From positions 1-64,000 of the forward strand of contig JADKJW010000017.1 in assembly GCA_016720835.1 (NCBI GenBank): a stretch of 64,000 nucleotides of DNA, read 5' to 3'. This DNA is from Ignavibacteria bacterium (GTDB taxonomy: Bacteria; Bacteroidota; Ignavibacteria; SZUA-365). Numbering within the stretch: position 1 is the stretch's first letter; each line of letters begins with the position of its first letter. Positions 18,521-26,465 of this stretch are shown piece after piece. The notes under the pieces were generated by a model. It was not told the DNA's origin. It saw nothing but the letters and a program-made list of their open reading frames with translations, and did no database searches. A program made the translations under genes and the position numbers.

Positions 18521-19571
18521 TTACCGGATCCGAAACTCCTTTGTCGTCGCATTCCCGAGCATGTCCTCCGCGCGAACGCTCAGCACGGATGCACGCAGAG
18601 TCTTCCATACGTCCGGCGGCACGAAGTAGCTTTTCTGCCCTTCGCTGAACTCGACGGGCACGATGGCGTCTCCCGCCTTCACCACGATGGACAGCGGCGC
18701 GACTCCCGAGAGCGAATCGACGATGCGGAAGCGGAAGCCGCCTTTGCCGGATCCTCCGTCGATCACGGGACCGCTCCTGTCCTCGCGCAGCACGTATTCG
18801 CCGAGGAGACGGCCGAAAGCCCCCTCCACCATTCCCTGCGCAGACGGCGAGGCGACACGGTTGTACCGCAGGAACACGAACGGATGGAAGGCCTTGATGA
18901 AGGAAGCGCGTGTGTTCTCCGAGGGAACCGTGAAGGATACGACCGGTTTTCCAGCAAGCGGGACATCATCGGGCCAGGCATGCCACACGGTGCGGCCGTC
19001 CCGCGACTGTGACGTGACCCAGCAGAGCATCGATCGATACACGTCGCCCGGCGCAAATCGCATGGAGAATTCACCGTTCCCGGAACGCAGTGTCCCCCCC
19101 TTCCCGGCGGAAATCAGAAAAGCGTCGAAGGTGTCCCTCCACTGTTCACTTTTGCCGGCGGTCTCGGACGTGATGATTGTCTGCGCCGTACCGGCGAACC
19201 CTTCCCACGCGCGCAGCACCGCGCGGTAGCGGCCGGGCGTTTCCTCGACGACCGTGGCGCTGCGTGTCGTCCCGCCCTGCGTCACTTCGACGGCGGGAGG
19301 TTTCGAGAGCGCTCGCGCGCGGATGGTGTACACGATCTCATCGAAACGGAATTCCCGTGTTGCGGACAACGCGCCGGGGACAGCGTCCTTTGCTCCCCGC
19401 GCGTTCTTCCCGCGCTTCGGAAGCGCAGGCAGGACGACTTCGGGAGCGGCATGCGGTCCGCAGTTCACCTCGAACGAGATCGTCGAGCTGTTCCCGGAGA
19501 CGTCCGCAGCGAGAATGGTGACGCGGTGCTTCCCATCATCGGCGGTGTGCGCGCGATAGACGCTCAGCGCG
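18521..19571 (-). CDS. M23 peptidase-family protein, C-terminal part (split by a frameshift)
   Basis: This is the continuation of the M23 peptidase at 19536-20546. In this frame the sequence runs from about 19572 (VYRAHTADDGKHRVTILAAD, then VSGNSSTISFEVNCGP) through three Ig-like/beta-sandwich segments (TIRARALSKPPAVEV, GGFRFRIVDSLSGVAPLSIV) to GNATTKEFRIR. The first ATG in the open frame is 19468, but it is internal. There is no T9SS sorting domain at the end, so the mature protein is probably periplasmic. The break lies in the AAAA run at 19572-19575: one fewer A or two more restores EGNALSVYRAHT or EGKNALSVYRAHT. Confidence 0.7.
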
Positions 19572-20546
19572 TTTTCCCTCCTCGCGAAACAGCTTGCGGA
19601 ATTCGCCCTGCTGCGCCTTCATCATCGCATGATCGCGGTCGATGCGGATATGCCAGCCGAAACGATCCTGGATACGGTCGAAGCGCGACTCGAAATACGG
19701 CTTGCCGTCCACGCGCATGTCGAGGAGATACGGCGTCGGGTAATCCACGGCGTCGTTGGCCCGGTCGTGCGCGCGGAGCAGCACCCCGACGCGCCCTCGC
19801 AGCACCGGGACGCCCGCGAGACGGTATGATTTCGGACCCGTGCCTCCGATGGAAACGATCAGCGGTTCGGTCCTGCCGTTGACGGTCGAGCGCGCGTCCA
19901 TCGGCATGAAGCAGAGCTGCCGGGGTTCGGGAGCGATGCTGTCGAGGGGACGCAGGTGCCTCGCGAGCCCGGGATTCACGGGGTTGTCGTCCTTGTCGCG
20001 CACCTCGAAGTGAAGATGCGGCGGACCGGCTCCCGTATCGCCGGTGTACGCCACCACCTCGCCCTTTTTTACCGGCACCTCGTCCGGCGCGAATTCGGCC
20101 AGGCCGTAGCTGTGCCCGGATGCGGTGAGTTTCGCGAGATAGGCCGCGCGGATTTTCGCGGGAAAGCCCTTCAGATGCGCATAACTGGTGGAGTAGCCGT
20201 CGGGCTGCTTGATCGTGAGTATCCAGCCGTAGCCGAACGGCTCGAAGGAAACGGAATGCAGCCAGCCTCCGCGCGAGGCGAACACCTTGAAGCCGGTCTG
20301 CATGCCCGTGCTGACGTCGATGCCCGCATGAAAATGGTTGGCGCGGAACTCGCAGAAGCAGGACGTGCGCTTCGTGCTCGCGTCCGTGGGCCATTGATAA
20401 TCGTTCCAGTCGGTCTCGCTCAGGATGGCGCGCACGGGATCGCCGCCGCTGTCCTTCCCGGCCGACGCCTCGGGGCGTTGATGAAAAAGAAACAGCGCGG
20501 CGGGCGCGCCCGCGCAGAGCAGCAGAAGGAGAAGTCCGGTTTTCAT
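19536..20546 (-). CDS. M23-family peptidoglycan endopeptidase, N-terminal part (LytM/peptidase domain)
   Basis: ATG 20546 begins MKTGLLLLLLCAGAPAALFL, an uncleaved or cleaved export signal. The M23 fold has both zinc motifs, HAGIDVS (H-x-x-x-D) at about residue 80 and HLHFEV (H-x-H) at about residue 170, separated by the usual GYSTSYAHLKG and KGEVVAYTGDTG. It is therefore a plausible active D,D-endopeptidase or a LytM-type factor acting on the cell wall in the periplasm. A beta-sandwich tail then continues into the next frame; together the protein would be about 675 residues. It starts 20 bp before the end of the fumarylacetoacetate-hydrolase-family gene, on the same strand. Confidence 0.85.
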   Translation of the reverse strand: MKTGLLLLLLCAGAPAALFLFHQRPEASAGKDSGGDPVRAILSETDWNDYQWPTDASTKRTSCFCEFRANHFHAGIDVSTGMQTGFKVFASRGGWLHSVSFEPFGYGWILTIKQPDGYSTSYAHLKGFPAKIRAAYLAKLTASGHSYGLAEFAPDEVPVKKGEVVAYTGDTGAGPPHLHFEVRDKDDNPVNPGLARHLRPLDSIAPEPRQLCFMPMDARSTVNGRTEPLIVSIGGTGPKSYRLAGVPVLRGRVGVLLRAHDRANDAVDYPTPYLLDMRVDGKPYFESRFDRIQDRFGWHIRIDRDHAMMKAQQGEFRKLFREEGKRAERLSRAHRR

Positions 20547-20565
20547 GTTCCTCGTCACGTGAGTG

Positions 20566-21222
20566 TCACCGCACAAGGAATTGCGCGGACACGGTGTCCA
20601 TCAGATGCAATGAGAGCACGTCGCCGCGCGCGATGGGCGCCACGCCCTCGGGCGTGCCGGTGAAGATCAGGTCGCCTTCGGAAAGGGTGAATACGGTGCT
20701 CAGATACGCGATCAGCACGTCCACCGGGAAGAGCATCATGGCGGTGTCGCCCGTCTGCCGCCTCTCGCCGTTCACATCGAGCGTGAAACGCAGCGTCCGC
20801 GGATCGGGCAGCGCCTCCTTCGGGACGAACGCGGAAAGGCATGCCGACGTGTCGAACCCTTTCGCGATCGTCCACGGCAGGCCCTTCGCCTTGAGCGCGT
20901 CCTGCGTGTCGCGCGCGGTCAGATCGAGACCGATGCCGTAGCCCCGCACGCAGCCGGGCGCATCCTCGCGAGGGATGTCTTTCCCGCCCCGGCCGAGCAG
21001 GACGACGAGCTCCGCTTCATGATGGATCGTGTTTGAAAAGGACGGCAGCTCGATCGCGCGGTCCTCGCCGATGAGCGCGGAGACGGGTTTGAGAAACACC
21101 ACGGGCGTTTCTTCGACCGCATTCCCGAGTTCGGCCGCATGCTTCGCGTAATTGCGGCCGATGCAGAAGATCGTGTTGACCGGCACTGACCGGTTGTCGG
21201 GGAGAAGTCGTACGGATGCCAT
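20566..21222 (-). CDS. Fumarylacetoacetate hydrolase-family protein
   Basis: 218 residues from ATG 21222 (MASVRLLPDNRSVPVNTIFC). The family signature is intact: IFCIGRNYAKHAAELGN, PVVFLKPVSALIG, metal ligands in HHEAELVVLLGRGGKDI, the helper GYGIGLDLTARDTQ, and LIFTGTPEGVAPIARGD. The short length and lack of the N-terminal SH3-like domain place it with YcgM/FAHD1-type acylpyruvases or oxaloacetate decarboxylases rather than true tyrosine-degradation enzymes. No other aromatic catabolism gene is nearby. It lies upstream of the M23 peptidase and is separated from ahcY by a terminator, so it starts its own transcript. The exact substrate is uncertain. Confidence 0.85.
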   Translation of the reverse strand: MASVRLLPDNRSVPVNTIFCIGRNYAKHAAELGNAVEETPVVFLKPVSALIGEDRAIELPSFSNTIHHEAELVVLLGRGGKDIPREDAPGCVRGYGIGLDLTARDTQDALKAKGLPWTIAKGFDTSACLSAFVPKEALPDPRTLRFTLDVNGERRQTGDTAMMLFPVDVLIAYLSTVFTLSEGDLIFTGTPEGVAPIARGDVLSLHLMDTVSAQFLVR

Positions 21223-21294
21223 CGCGCGCCATGCCTCCTGTGGAGTGAAACGGATCCGGCGCGCCGCGCGACGGGCGGCATGCCGGCCGGTACG

Positions 21295-21325
21295 AAAAAG
21301 CCCTTCCCGACTGGGAAGGGCTTTT
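21295..21325 (-). terminator. Intrinsic terminator of the metK-ahcY transcript
   Basis: A 13-bp perfect stem (AAAAGCCCTTCCC at 21296-21308 with GGGAAGGGCTTTT at 21313-21325), loop GACT. On the minus strand it ends in TTTTT, 20 bp after the ahcY stop. Confidence 0.9.
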
Positions 21326-21344
21326 CCCGTTGTCGCGACCGGGA

Positions 21345-22628
21345 TCAGGTCCCGGCGCTGAAATCTTCCATGTACAACTTCTGCTCGGCGGTGAGCTTGT
21401 CGATGGCCATGCCCATGGTCTTGAGCTTGAGACCGGCGATCTCCTGGTCCTGTTCCACGGGGATGTCGTGCACGTCCGTCGAGAGGCGCTTGCCCTTCGC
21501 GGCGAGTTCGGCGAGGCGGAGCTGCGCCATGAACTGGTTCGCGAACGACATGTCCATGACTTCCGAGGGATGACCTTCGGCGGCGGCAAGATTGACGAGG
21601 CGGCCCTGCGCGAGCAGGTAGATGCGGCGTCCGTCCTTCTTCAGATACTCCTCGTTGTTCTGACGGATCGTGCGCTTCTTCTTCGACACCTTCTCGAGTT
21701 CGGGGATGTTGATCTCGCAGTCGTAGTGGCCGGTGTTGCAGACGATGGCGCCGTCCTTCATGCTCGCGAAGTGCTTCTCGCGGATCACATCCTTCACGCC
21801 CGTGGCGGTGATGAAGATGTCGCCGATCTTCGCGGCCTGGTCCATCGACATGACGCGATGGCCTTCGAGCGTCGCCTTGAGGGCGGCGGTCGGCTTCACT
21901 TCGGTGACGATCACATTTGCGCCGAGGCCTGCCGCGCGCGTGGCGACGCCCTTGCCGCAGTGGCCGTAGCCCGCCACGACGATGTTCTTGCCCGCGAGCA
22001 GCACGCTGGTGGCGCGGAGGATGCCGTCGAGCGTGGACTGCCCCGTGCCGTACACGTTGTCGAAGTCCCACTTGGTCTCGGCATCGTTCACGGCGATGAT
22101 CGGGTACTTGAGTTCGCCGGCGGCCGCCATCGCGCGAAGGCGGTGGACGCCGGTGGTCGTTTCTTCCGTGCCGCCGAGGATCTGCGGGATCAGGTCCTGA
22201 TGCTTGCTGTGAATGGTGAAGATCAGGTCGGCGCCGTCATCGAGGGTGAGGTTGGGACGGAAATCGATGGTCCGTTCGATGGCCCAGTAGAATTCCTTCA
22301 CCGACATGCCGTGCCACGCGTAGATGGACACGCCCGCAGCGGCGAGGGCCGCCGCGACTTCGTCATTCGTGGAGAGCGGGTTGCAGCCGCTCCAGCTCAC
22401 ATCGGCGCCGGCCGCGATGAGGGTTTCGACAAGCACGGCCGTTTCCTTGGTGACGTGCAGGCAACCCGCGATGCGTGTACCCTTGAGGGGCTTGGTCTTG
22501 CGGTATTTTTCGCGAAGCGCCATGAGCACCGGCATGCGGCTCTCGGCCCATTCGATCTTCATGCGCCCTTCGGCGGCGAGTTTGATGTTCTTGACCTTGG
22601 AGGGAGTCTTGGCAGACGATTTCGCCAT
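21345..22628 (-). CDS. ahcY: S-adenosylhomocysteinase
   Basis: 427 residues, ATG 22628. Hydrolyses S-adenosylhomocysteine to adenosine and homocysteine, using a tightly bound NAD. Visible signatures: AGCLHVTKETAVLVETLIAA, GADVSWSGCNPLSTND, FDNVYGTGQSTLDG, the NAD-binding GYGHCGKGVATRAAGLGA, and GRLVNLAAAEGHPSEVMDMS. It is the compact form without the about 40-residue insertion of the eukaryotic type, and it ends in FSAGT rather than the KPDHYRY tail. It sits 42 bp downstream of metK, so the two enzymes that make SAM and remove its product are co-expressed. Regulation probably comes from the SAM-I riboswitch upstream of metK. Confidence 0.97.
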   Translation of the reverse strand: MAKSSAKTPSKVKNIKLAAEGRMKIEWAESRMPVLMALREKYRKTKPLKGTRIAGCLHVTKETAVLVETLIAAGADVSWSGCNPLSTNDEVAAALAAAGVSIYAWHGMSVKEFYWAIERTIDFRPNLTLDDGADLIFTIHSKHQDLIPQILGGTEETTTGVHRLRAMAAAGELKYPIIAVNDAETKWDFDNVYGTGQSTLDGILRATSVLLAGKNIVVAGYGHCGKGVATRAAGLGANVIVTEVKPTAALKATLEGHRVMSMDQAAKIGDIFITATGVKDVIREKHFASMKDGAIVCNTGHYDCEINIPELEKVSKKKRTIRQNNEEYLKKDGRRIYLLAQGRLVNLAAAEGHPSEVMDMSFANQFMAQLRLAELAAKGKRLSTDVHDIPVEQDQEIAGLKLKTMGMAIDKLTAEQKLYMEDFSAGT

Positions 22629-22670
22629 CAGTGCAGTTCCTATATCGTGAAAGTGTGCGGTTCGTAAGAA

Positions 22671-23813
22671 TCAGAGTTTCTTGAAGGTGTCGACGAGGTC
22701 GAGCTGTTCCCAGCTGAATTCCTTGCCGCTGCGGCCGAAGTGTCCGTAGGCGGCGGTCTGCTTGTAGATGGGGCGGCGCAGATTGAGACGGGCGATGATG
22801 CCGTGCGGCGTCATGTCGATGTGCTTGTGGATGAAGGCCGCGATCTTCTCGTCGGGGATGCCGTCCACCGCGGTGCCGTGCGTATTGACGTAGATGGACA
22901 CGGGCTTCGCGACGCCGATGGCGTAGCTGACCTGGATCGTGCATTCGCGCGCGAGGCCCGCGGCCACAACGTTCTTCGCGAGATGGCGCGCCGCGTAGGC
23001 CGCGCTGCGGTCCACCTTCGAGGGATCCTTGCCGCTGAAGGCGCCGCCGCCGTGCGGAGCCCAGCCGCCGTAGGTGTCCACGATGATCTTTCGGCCGGTG
23101 AGGCCGGAGTCGCCGTGCGGTCCGCCGATCACGAAGCTGCCTGTGGGATTCACATGCACCTTCATTGCGCCCTGACGCATTTTCTCGGGGATGACCGGGT
23201 TGATCACGTGCTCGATGACGTCGCGCTTGATCTGGCTTTGCGAGATGTGCGGGTCGTGCTGCGTGGAGACGACCACGGTATCGACGCGCACCGGCTTGCG
23301 GCCGTCGTATTCGATGGTGACCTGCGATTTGGCGTCGGGGCGCAGGTACGGCATGAGCTTCGGGTTCTTCTTGCGGATGTCCGCGAGACGCTTGACGAGT
23401 TTGTGCGCGTACACGATCGGCATCGGCATGTACTCGGGAGTCTCCTTCGTGGCGAAGCCGAACATCATGCCCTGGTCGCCCGCGCCGCCGGTTTTCACGC
23501 CACGGAAGATGTCCATGGACTGCTGATGCACGTGCGAGGCCACGCCGCAGCTGTCGGCGTCGAAGCGGTATTCCGCCTTCGTGTAGCCGATGTCGCGGAT
23601 GGTCTGCCGCGCGATTTCCGGAATGTCCACATACGCGTCCGTCGTGATCTCGCCGCCGACGAGCACGAAGCCCGTGGTGACGAAGCATTCGCATGCCACG
23701 CGCGACTCCGGGTCCTTGGCGAGAATCGCGTCGAGCACCGCGTCGGAAATCTGGTCGCACACCTTGTCCGGATGGCCTTCCGAGACGGATTCAGAGGTGA
23801 AAAGGTAAGCCAT
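22671..23813 (-). CDS. metK: S-adenosylmethionine synthetase
   Basis: 380 residues, ATG 23813 (MAYLFTSESVSEGHPDKVCD). It joins methionine and ATP to give SAM plus phosphate and pyrophosphate. Family signatures are complete: GHPDKVCDQISDAVLD (methionine/ATP site), GAGDQGMMFGFATKETPEYM, GGPHGDSGLTGRKIIVDTYG and GGGAFSGKDPSKVDRSAAY (P-loop-like, K and Mg ligands). Length equals the bacterial norm. It is followed by ahcY after 42 bp and preceded by 201 bp with a GAATTCA tandem repeat, then a small ORF and the SAM-I riboswitch, so high SAM should stop transcription before it. Confidence 0.98.
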   Translation of the reverse strand: MAYLFTSESVSEGHPDKVCDQISDAVLDAILAKDPESRVACECFVTTGFVLVGGEITTDAYVDIPEIARQTIRDIGYTKAEYRFDADSCGVASHVHQQSMDIFRGVKTGGAGDQGMMFGFATKETPEYMPMPIVYAHKLVKRLADIRKKNPKLMPYLRPDAKSQVTIEYDGRKPVRVDTVVVSTQHDPHISQSQIKRDVIEHVINPVIPEKMRQGAMKVHVNPTGSFVIGGPHGDSGLTGRKIIVDTYGGWAPHGGGAFSGKDPSKVDRSAAYAARHLAKNVVAAGLARECTIQVSYAIGVAKPVSIYVNTHGTAVDGIPDEKIAAFIHKHIDMTPHGIIARLNLRRPIYKQTAAYGHFGRSGKEFSWEQLDLVDTFKKL

Positions 23814-23893
23814 TGATCGTCCTGTTATCTTTTGATGTTGTGTCAGTTCTGAAAAATCGTATCAATATACGGGAAATGGTGATGTGGGGCAAA

Positions 23894-23924
23894 GAATTCA
23901 GCAGAATTCAGAATTCAGAATTCA
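23894..23924. repeat. GAATTCA heptamer repeat
   Basis: Four copies of GAATTCA (23894-23900, 23904-23910, 23911-23917, 23918-23924), the last three contiguous. They lie in the leader between the small ORF and metK. Confidence 0.8.
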
Positions 23925-24014
23925 GAAGGAAGATGGCAGATGAGGGATGACGGATTGTTGCACCGTTGCACGACATCCAATTCTTGCAGGTGAGTGTTGC
24001 TGCATCGCGTCGGC

Positions 24015-24242
24015 TTACTCGACGTATTGGCGGATCGGGCCTATGGTCGCCTGGGAAATCGTCGATGAACGCGAGGTGGTGTATGGACGGGGGTCGGAAT
24101 CCGCGTGGATGACGATGCGGATGTCCAGACCGTGGCGGGGGTCCGTTTCACTGGACACTGTTGTGTCACGCGTTGAAGCGGGTTCGATGCGAATGGAGAT
24201 GCCGAAGCCGGCATCTACGGCGGAATCGTGAAGACGGAACAT
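24015..24242 (-). CDS. Small ORF of unknown function downstream of the SAM-I riboswitch
   Basis: 75 residues from ATG 24242 (MFRLHDSAVDAGFGISIRIE to PIRQYVE). An AGGAG Shine-Dalgarno sits at the right distance before the ATG, and the ORF begins 29 bp after the riboswitch terminator, exactly where the first gene of a SAM-controlled transcript should be. It has no signal peptide, membrane segment or motif I recognise; Ser/Thr, Asp and Arg are abundant. It may be a real small protein, a short leader ORF or a decayed gene. It lies 201 bp before metK on the same strand. Protein-level homology is needed to decide. Confidence 0.4.
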   Translation of the reverse strand: MFRLHDSAVDAGFGISIRIEPASTRDTTVSSETDPRHGLDIRIVIHADSDPRPYTTSRSSTISQATIGPIRQYVE

Positions 24243-24270
24243 GATGAATCTCCTGGTGGCCGGAGCCACG

Positions 24271-24302
24271 AAAAAACCTCTTCTCGATGATGGGAAGAGG
24301 TT
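24271..24302 (-). terminator. Riboswitch expression-platform terminator
   Basis: On the minus strand AACCTCTT (24302-24295) pairs with AAGAGGTT (24282-24275) and is followed by TTTTTT. It comes 27 bp after the SAM-I aptamer and before the first ORF, as expected for a SAM-off switch. Confidence 0.85.
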
Positions 24303-24328
24303 CGCGGGGAGACCCGGTGCACCGTCCT

Positions 24329-24452
24329 CTGCTCATCTTCCCCCCGGCGACGAGCCGGAGGCAGGATTTAGCACCTGTCGTTCCATGAGGTTGTACGGAA
24401 CCGGTTGCTACGGCGTCGCAGGGCCTGATCCCTCAGCCGTTCTTGATAAGAG
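24329..24452 (-). promoter_or_regulatory. SAM-I (S-box) riboswitch aptamer
   Basis: On the minus strand the S-box landmarks appear in order: CTCTTATCAAGA (P1 5' strand and start of P2), GGCTGAGGGATCAGGCCC (P2 with its internal-loop consensus), GCAACC, the P3 hairpin (GGTTCCG with TGGAAC), then GGTGCTAAATCCTGCC (J3/4 and P4), a GC hairpin (CTCCGGC/GCCGGGG) and GATGAG closing P1 with CTTATC. A sigma-70-like promoter lies just upstream and a U-tailed terminator just downstream. It should sense SAM and turn off the transcript that leads through the small ORF to metK and ahcY. Confidence 0.9.
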
Positions 24453-24473
24453 AAGCGTCGTGAAACGCAGGGC

Positions 24474-24502
24474 AAGATAATTCGATGACGAGGAGTTGTC
24501 AA
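24474..24502 (-). promoter_or_regulatory. Promoter of the SAM riboswitch transcript
   Basis: On the minus strand TTGACA (24502-24497), a 17-bp spacer and TATCTT (24479-24474). The riboswitch P1 begins about 21 bp further on. Confidence 0.75.
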
Positions 24503-24529
24503 GGGCATTCGTGACGGCGCGGGGAGCAT

Positions 24530-24606
24530 TGGAGAGATGGAAGATTTGAGAAATGGAGTTTCGGAGTAATGGAGTATTGGAATCTCGAAATGCTGGAGTG
24601 ATGGAA
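24530..24606. repeat. Degenerate ATGGAG/TTGGA-type low-complexity repeat
   Basis: A run of imperfect units such as TTGGAGAGATGGA, AAATGGAGTTT, AATGGAGTATTGGA and CTGGAGTGATGGA fills this intergenic stretch between the metK-side promoter and the MNT/HEPN pair. It encodes nothing recognisable. Confidence 0.6.
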
Positions 24607-24647
24607 TTGACAATGCGCGCGGGGATGGCTAGTTTTCGACGAATGCC

Positions 24648-24971
24648 ATGAATCCCATGCCTCGACAGATTCGCGACGCGCTTGCCTTCCTGCAGCGAGA
24701 GCTGCTTGGACGCGGAGAGCTGTTGCTCTTCGGATCTCAAGCGCGTGAAGATCCCAGACGCGGCGCTGATTTTGATATCGGCATCCTGGGGACCGAGTCT
24801 CTTCCCTGGCTGGAGTTTGCTGTTATGAAAACGCGCGCCGAAGATTTGGCGTGGCCTTGGAGCATCGATCTCGTCGATCTCCATCGCGTCCCTGAAGAAT
24901 TCCGGATGATGGTGCAACGTGACGGGATACCAATTACGGAGCTGACCGATGGTCCCACTGCCGTCGCCTGA
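24648..24971 (+). CDS. MNT-type minimal nucleotidyltransferase (antitoxin-like)
   Basis: 107 residues from ATG 24648. It has the minimal nucleotidyltransferase signature: LFGSQAREDPRRGADFDIGI, i.e. G-S-x10-D-x-D with the two metal-binding aspartates, and a third acidic residue in SIDLVDLHRVP. It overlaps the next gene by 23 bp and the two are co-translated. In characterised MNT/HEPN systems the nucleotidyltransferase AMPylates the HEPN RNase and so neutralises it; alternatively such pairs are annotated as HI0073/HI0074 of unknown role. Flanking degenerate repeats suit an acquired module. Confidence 0.8.
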   Translation: MNPMPRQIRDALAFLQRELLGRGELLLFGSQAREDPRRGADFDIGILGTESLPWLEFAVMKTRAEDLAWPWSIDLVDLHRVPEEFRMMVQRDGIPITELTDGPTAVA

Positions 24972-25362
24972 ACGGGTGCGCTACGCCGTATCGCGCGCAA
25001 GCATGGCGCTCAATCAACTGGAGAAGACACTCCTGTGGCTCGATGCCGATCCGCAGAGCGAGGAACGCTGGGGCCGGCTCGACGCGACCGCGAAGCGCTT
25101 CGAGATAGCATTCGAGTACGTCTGGAAAGCGCTCAAACTCGCGATCGACTATAGCGGCGATGAAGTCTTCGGTCCTCGTGACGCGATCAATCTTGCGATC
25201 ATCAGAGGATGGATCGCGTCGCCCGATACGTGGGCCGCATTTCTTCAGGCGCGCAACGCGGGCGTGCACGATTACTTCGGGATGGAGCCGGAAGAATACG
25301 CCGCTGTCGCAAAGGATTTTCTTGTCGATGCTCGAGTGGTTCTCTCCCGCATCCCTGTCTGA
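24949..25362 (+). CDS. HEPN/HI0074-family partner of the nucleotidyltransferase (toxin-like)
   Basis: 137 residues, ATG 24949, inside the end of the MNT gene. It is all-helical in appearance and matches the HI0074 substrate-binding family: ALNQLEKTLLWLD, RFEIAFEYVWKALKLAIDY, DAINLAIIRGWI, and RNAGVHDYFG. The R-N-x-x-x-H motif (RNAGVH) is the HEPN RNase active-site signature, and it is intact, so ribonuclease activity is possible. The gene pair layout nucleotidyltransferase then HEPN is that of a type VII-like toxin-antitoxin system. Activity is inferred, not shown. Confidence 0.8.
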   Translation: MVPLPSPERVRYAVSRASMALNQLEKTLLWLDADPQSEERWGRLDATAKRFEIAFEYVWKALKLAIDYSGDEVFGPRDAINLAIIRGWIASPDTWAAFLQARNAGVHDYFGMEPEEYAAVAKDFLVDARVVLSRIPV

Positions 25363-25711
25363 CAAGAACCTGACGGGCTCCGCACAATGAGGCGTATTCA
25401 GGGAGAAACGTCTTCCTCAGTGGACAGCCCTGTATCCTGATGTAGTCACGAACCGTGATCATCGGTGACGCATGGAGTGCAATTCCGAACAGAGCAAGCA
25501 GGAATAAAGGAGATACTTACCCTGTATGTGACGTCGCCGTGCTGGCATGATGTCTGTTCAGGATTTCGCATTGGCGTGAAACGGATCGAATGCTCCGAAG
25601 TGGATGGATACAAAGGTCTGCATCCATTCCGCACCCGGAAACTGCAGTCGGCATGATTCCGTCCTCCTGTCGTACCAGCCACTCCTCACCATCAGTTATG
25701 GAGACAACACA
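25363..25711. other. Gene-free stretch
   Basis: 349 bp between the HEPN gene and the beta-barrel gene. I see no supported ORF, RNA or terminator; an imperfect inverted repeat GTCAC...GTGAC near 25445-25471 is the only structure noticed. The promoter of the next gene is presumably here. Confidence 0.5.
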
Positions 25712-26430
25712 ATGATCAGAAAAGGGATGGTCATCCCATTGCTGCTATTGTCCTTCGTGAGGCTCAATGCGCAGGAGCGCAATGTCGAGCCGCTTTCGAA
25801 CACCGTGCTGTTGACACTCACCGGAGGCTATTCCTTCGGGTATCAGGCTCTGCTCAGCGAACATTCGTCGCTGCGCTGGGATGTGAATCTGTCATATAGC
25901 AGCAATGCCCGCGATCGTGATGAAAACGCGTCATCGTACTCGTATTCTTACCAGAATCCGCTGAATCTCACAGTTTCCACCGGCGAAAGCAAAGGTGAAT
26001 CCTATAGCATTTCATTTTCCCCAGGGTATTTCCTCAACAGTCCCGCTTCGAAGATCGTGACTGGATATCTTGGCGCTGGTCCCGTCGTGGGATACAGCGG
26101 GAGCTGGTCCCGCTATGCATACAGCGACTCACCGCGCGATACCATCCAGCAGCAGTCACACTCCAGCAATCATCAACACGATTTCAGTGCCGGTCTTCAA
26201 CTCACCGCCGGACTGCGCTGCATGGTTTCCTCGTCGTTCTCGTTTTTGCGGAGGTTCAAGCTCGGTGCACGTACAACTGGGCGGTGATCTCCAACGCGAG
26301 CAGCACGACAAACTTTTTCACCACGGGCGGCCTTCCACGTTTGCAATCCGAGTCCCGTTCCGAAAGAACAGAGACGGGGTGGGATGTCGGCCTCGGCGGC
26401 GTTCGGCTCGGTGTGGCCTTCTCGTTCTGA
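25712..26430 (+). CDS. Outer membrane beta-barrel protein (one frameshift)
   Basis: ATG 25712 starts MIRKGMVIPLLLLSFVRLNA, a signal peptide cleaved after NAQ. The body has alternating strands with Ser/Tyr-rich turns (SSLRWDVNLSYSSNARDRD, GYLGAGPVVGYSGSWS). The first frame stops at 26287. One extra T in TTTTT near 26244-26248 gives FFAEVQARCTYNWAVISNAS and then GWDVGLGGVRLGVAFSF, ending TGA 26428-26430, a proper C-terminal strand with final Phe. The repaired length is about 240 residues. Fold is inferred from the pattern; function is unknown. It converges on the T9SS protein to its right. Confidence 0.65.
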
Positions 26431-26465
26431 ACAGACTGCCCTCTCGGCAGTTCTGCAAGCAGATG

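Noticed and set aside
25446..25682. 78-codon minus-strand ORF in the gap before the beta-barrel gene
   Set aside because: It has no Shine-Dalgarno site, no recognisable motif and unusual Cys/His composition; it overlaps the expected promoter region of the next gene.
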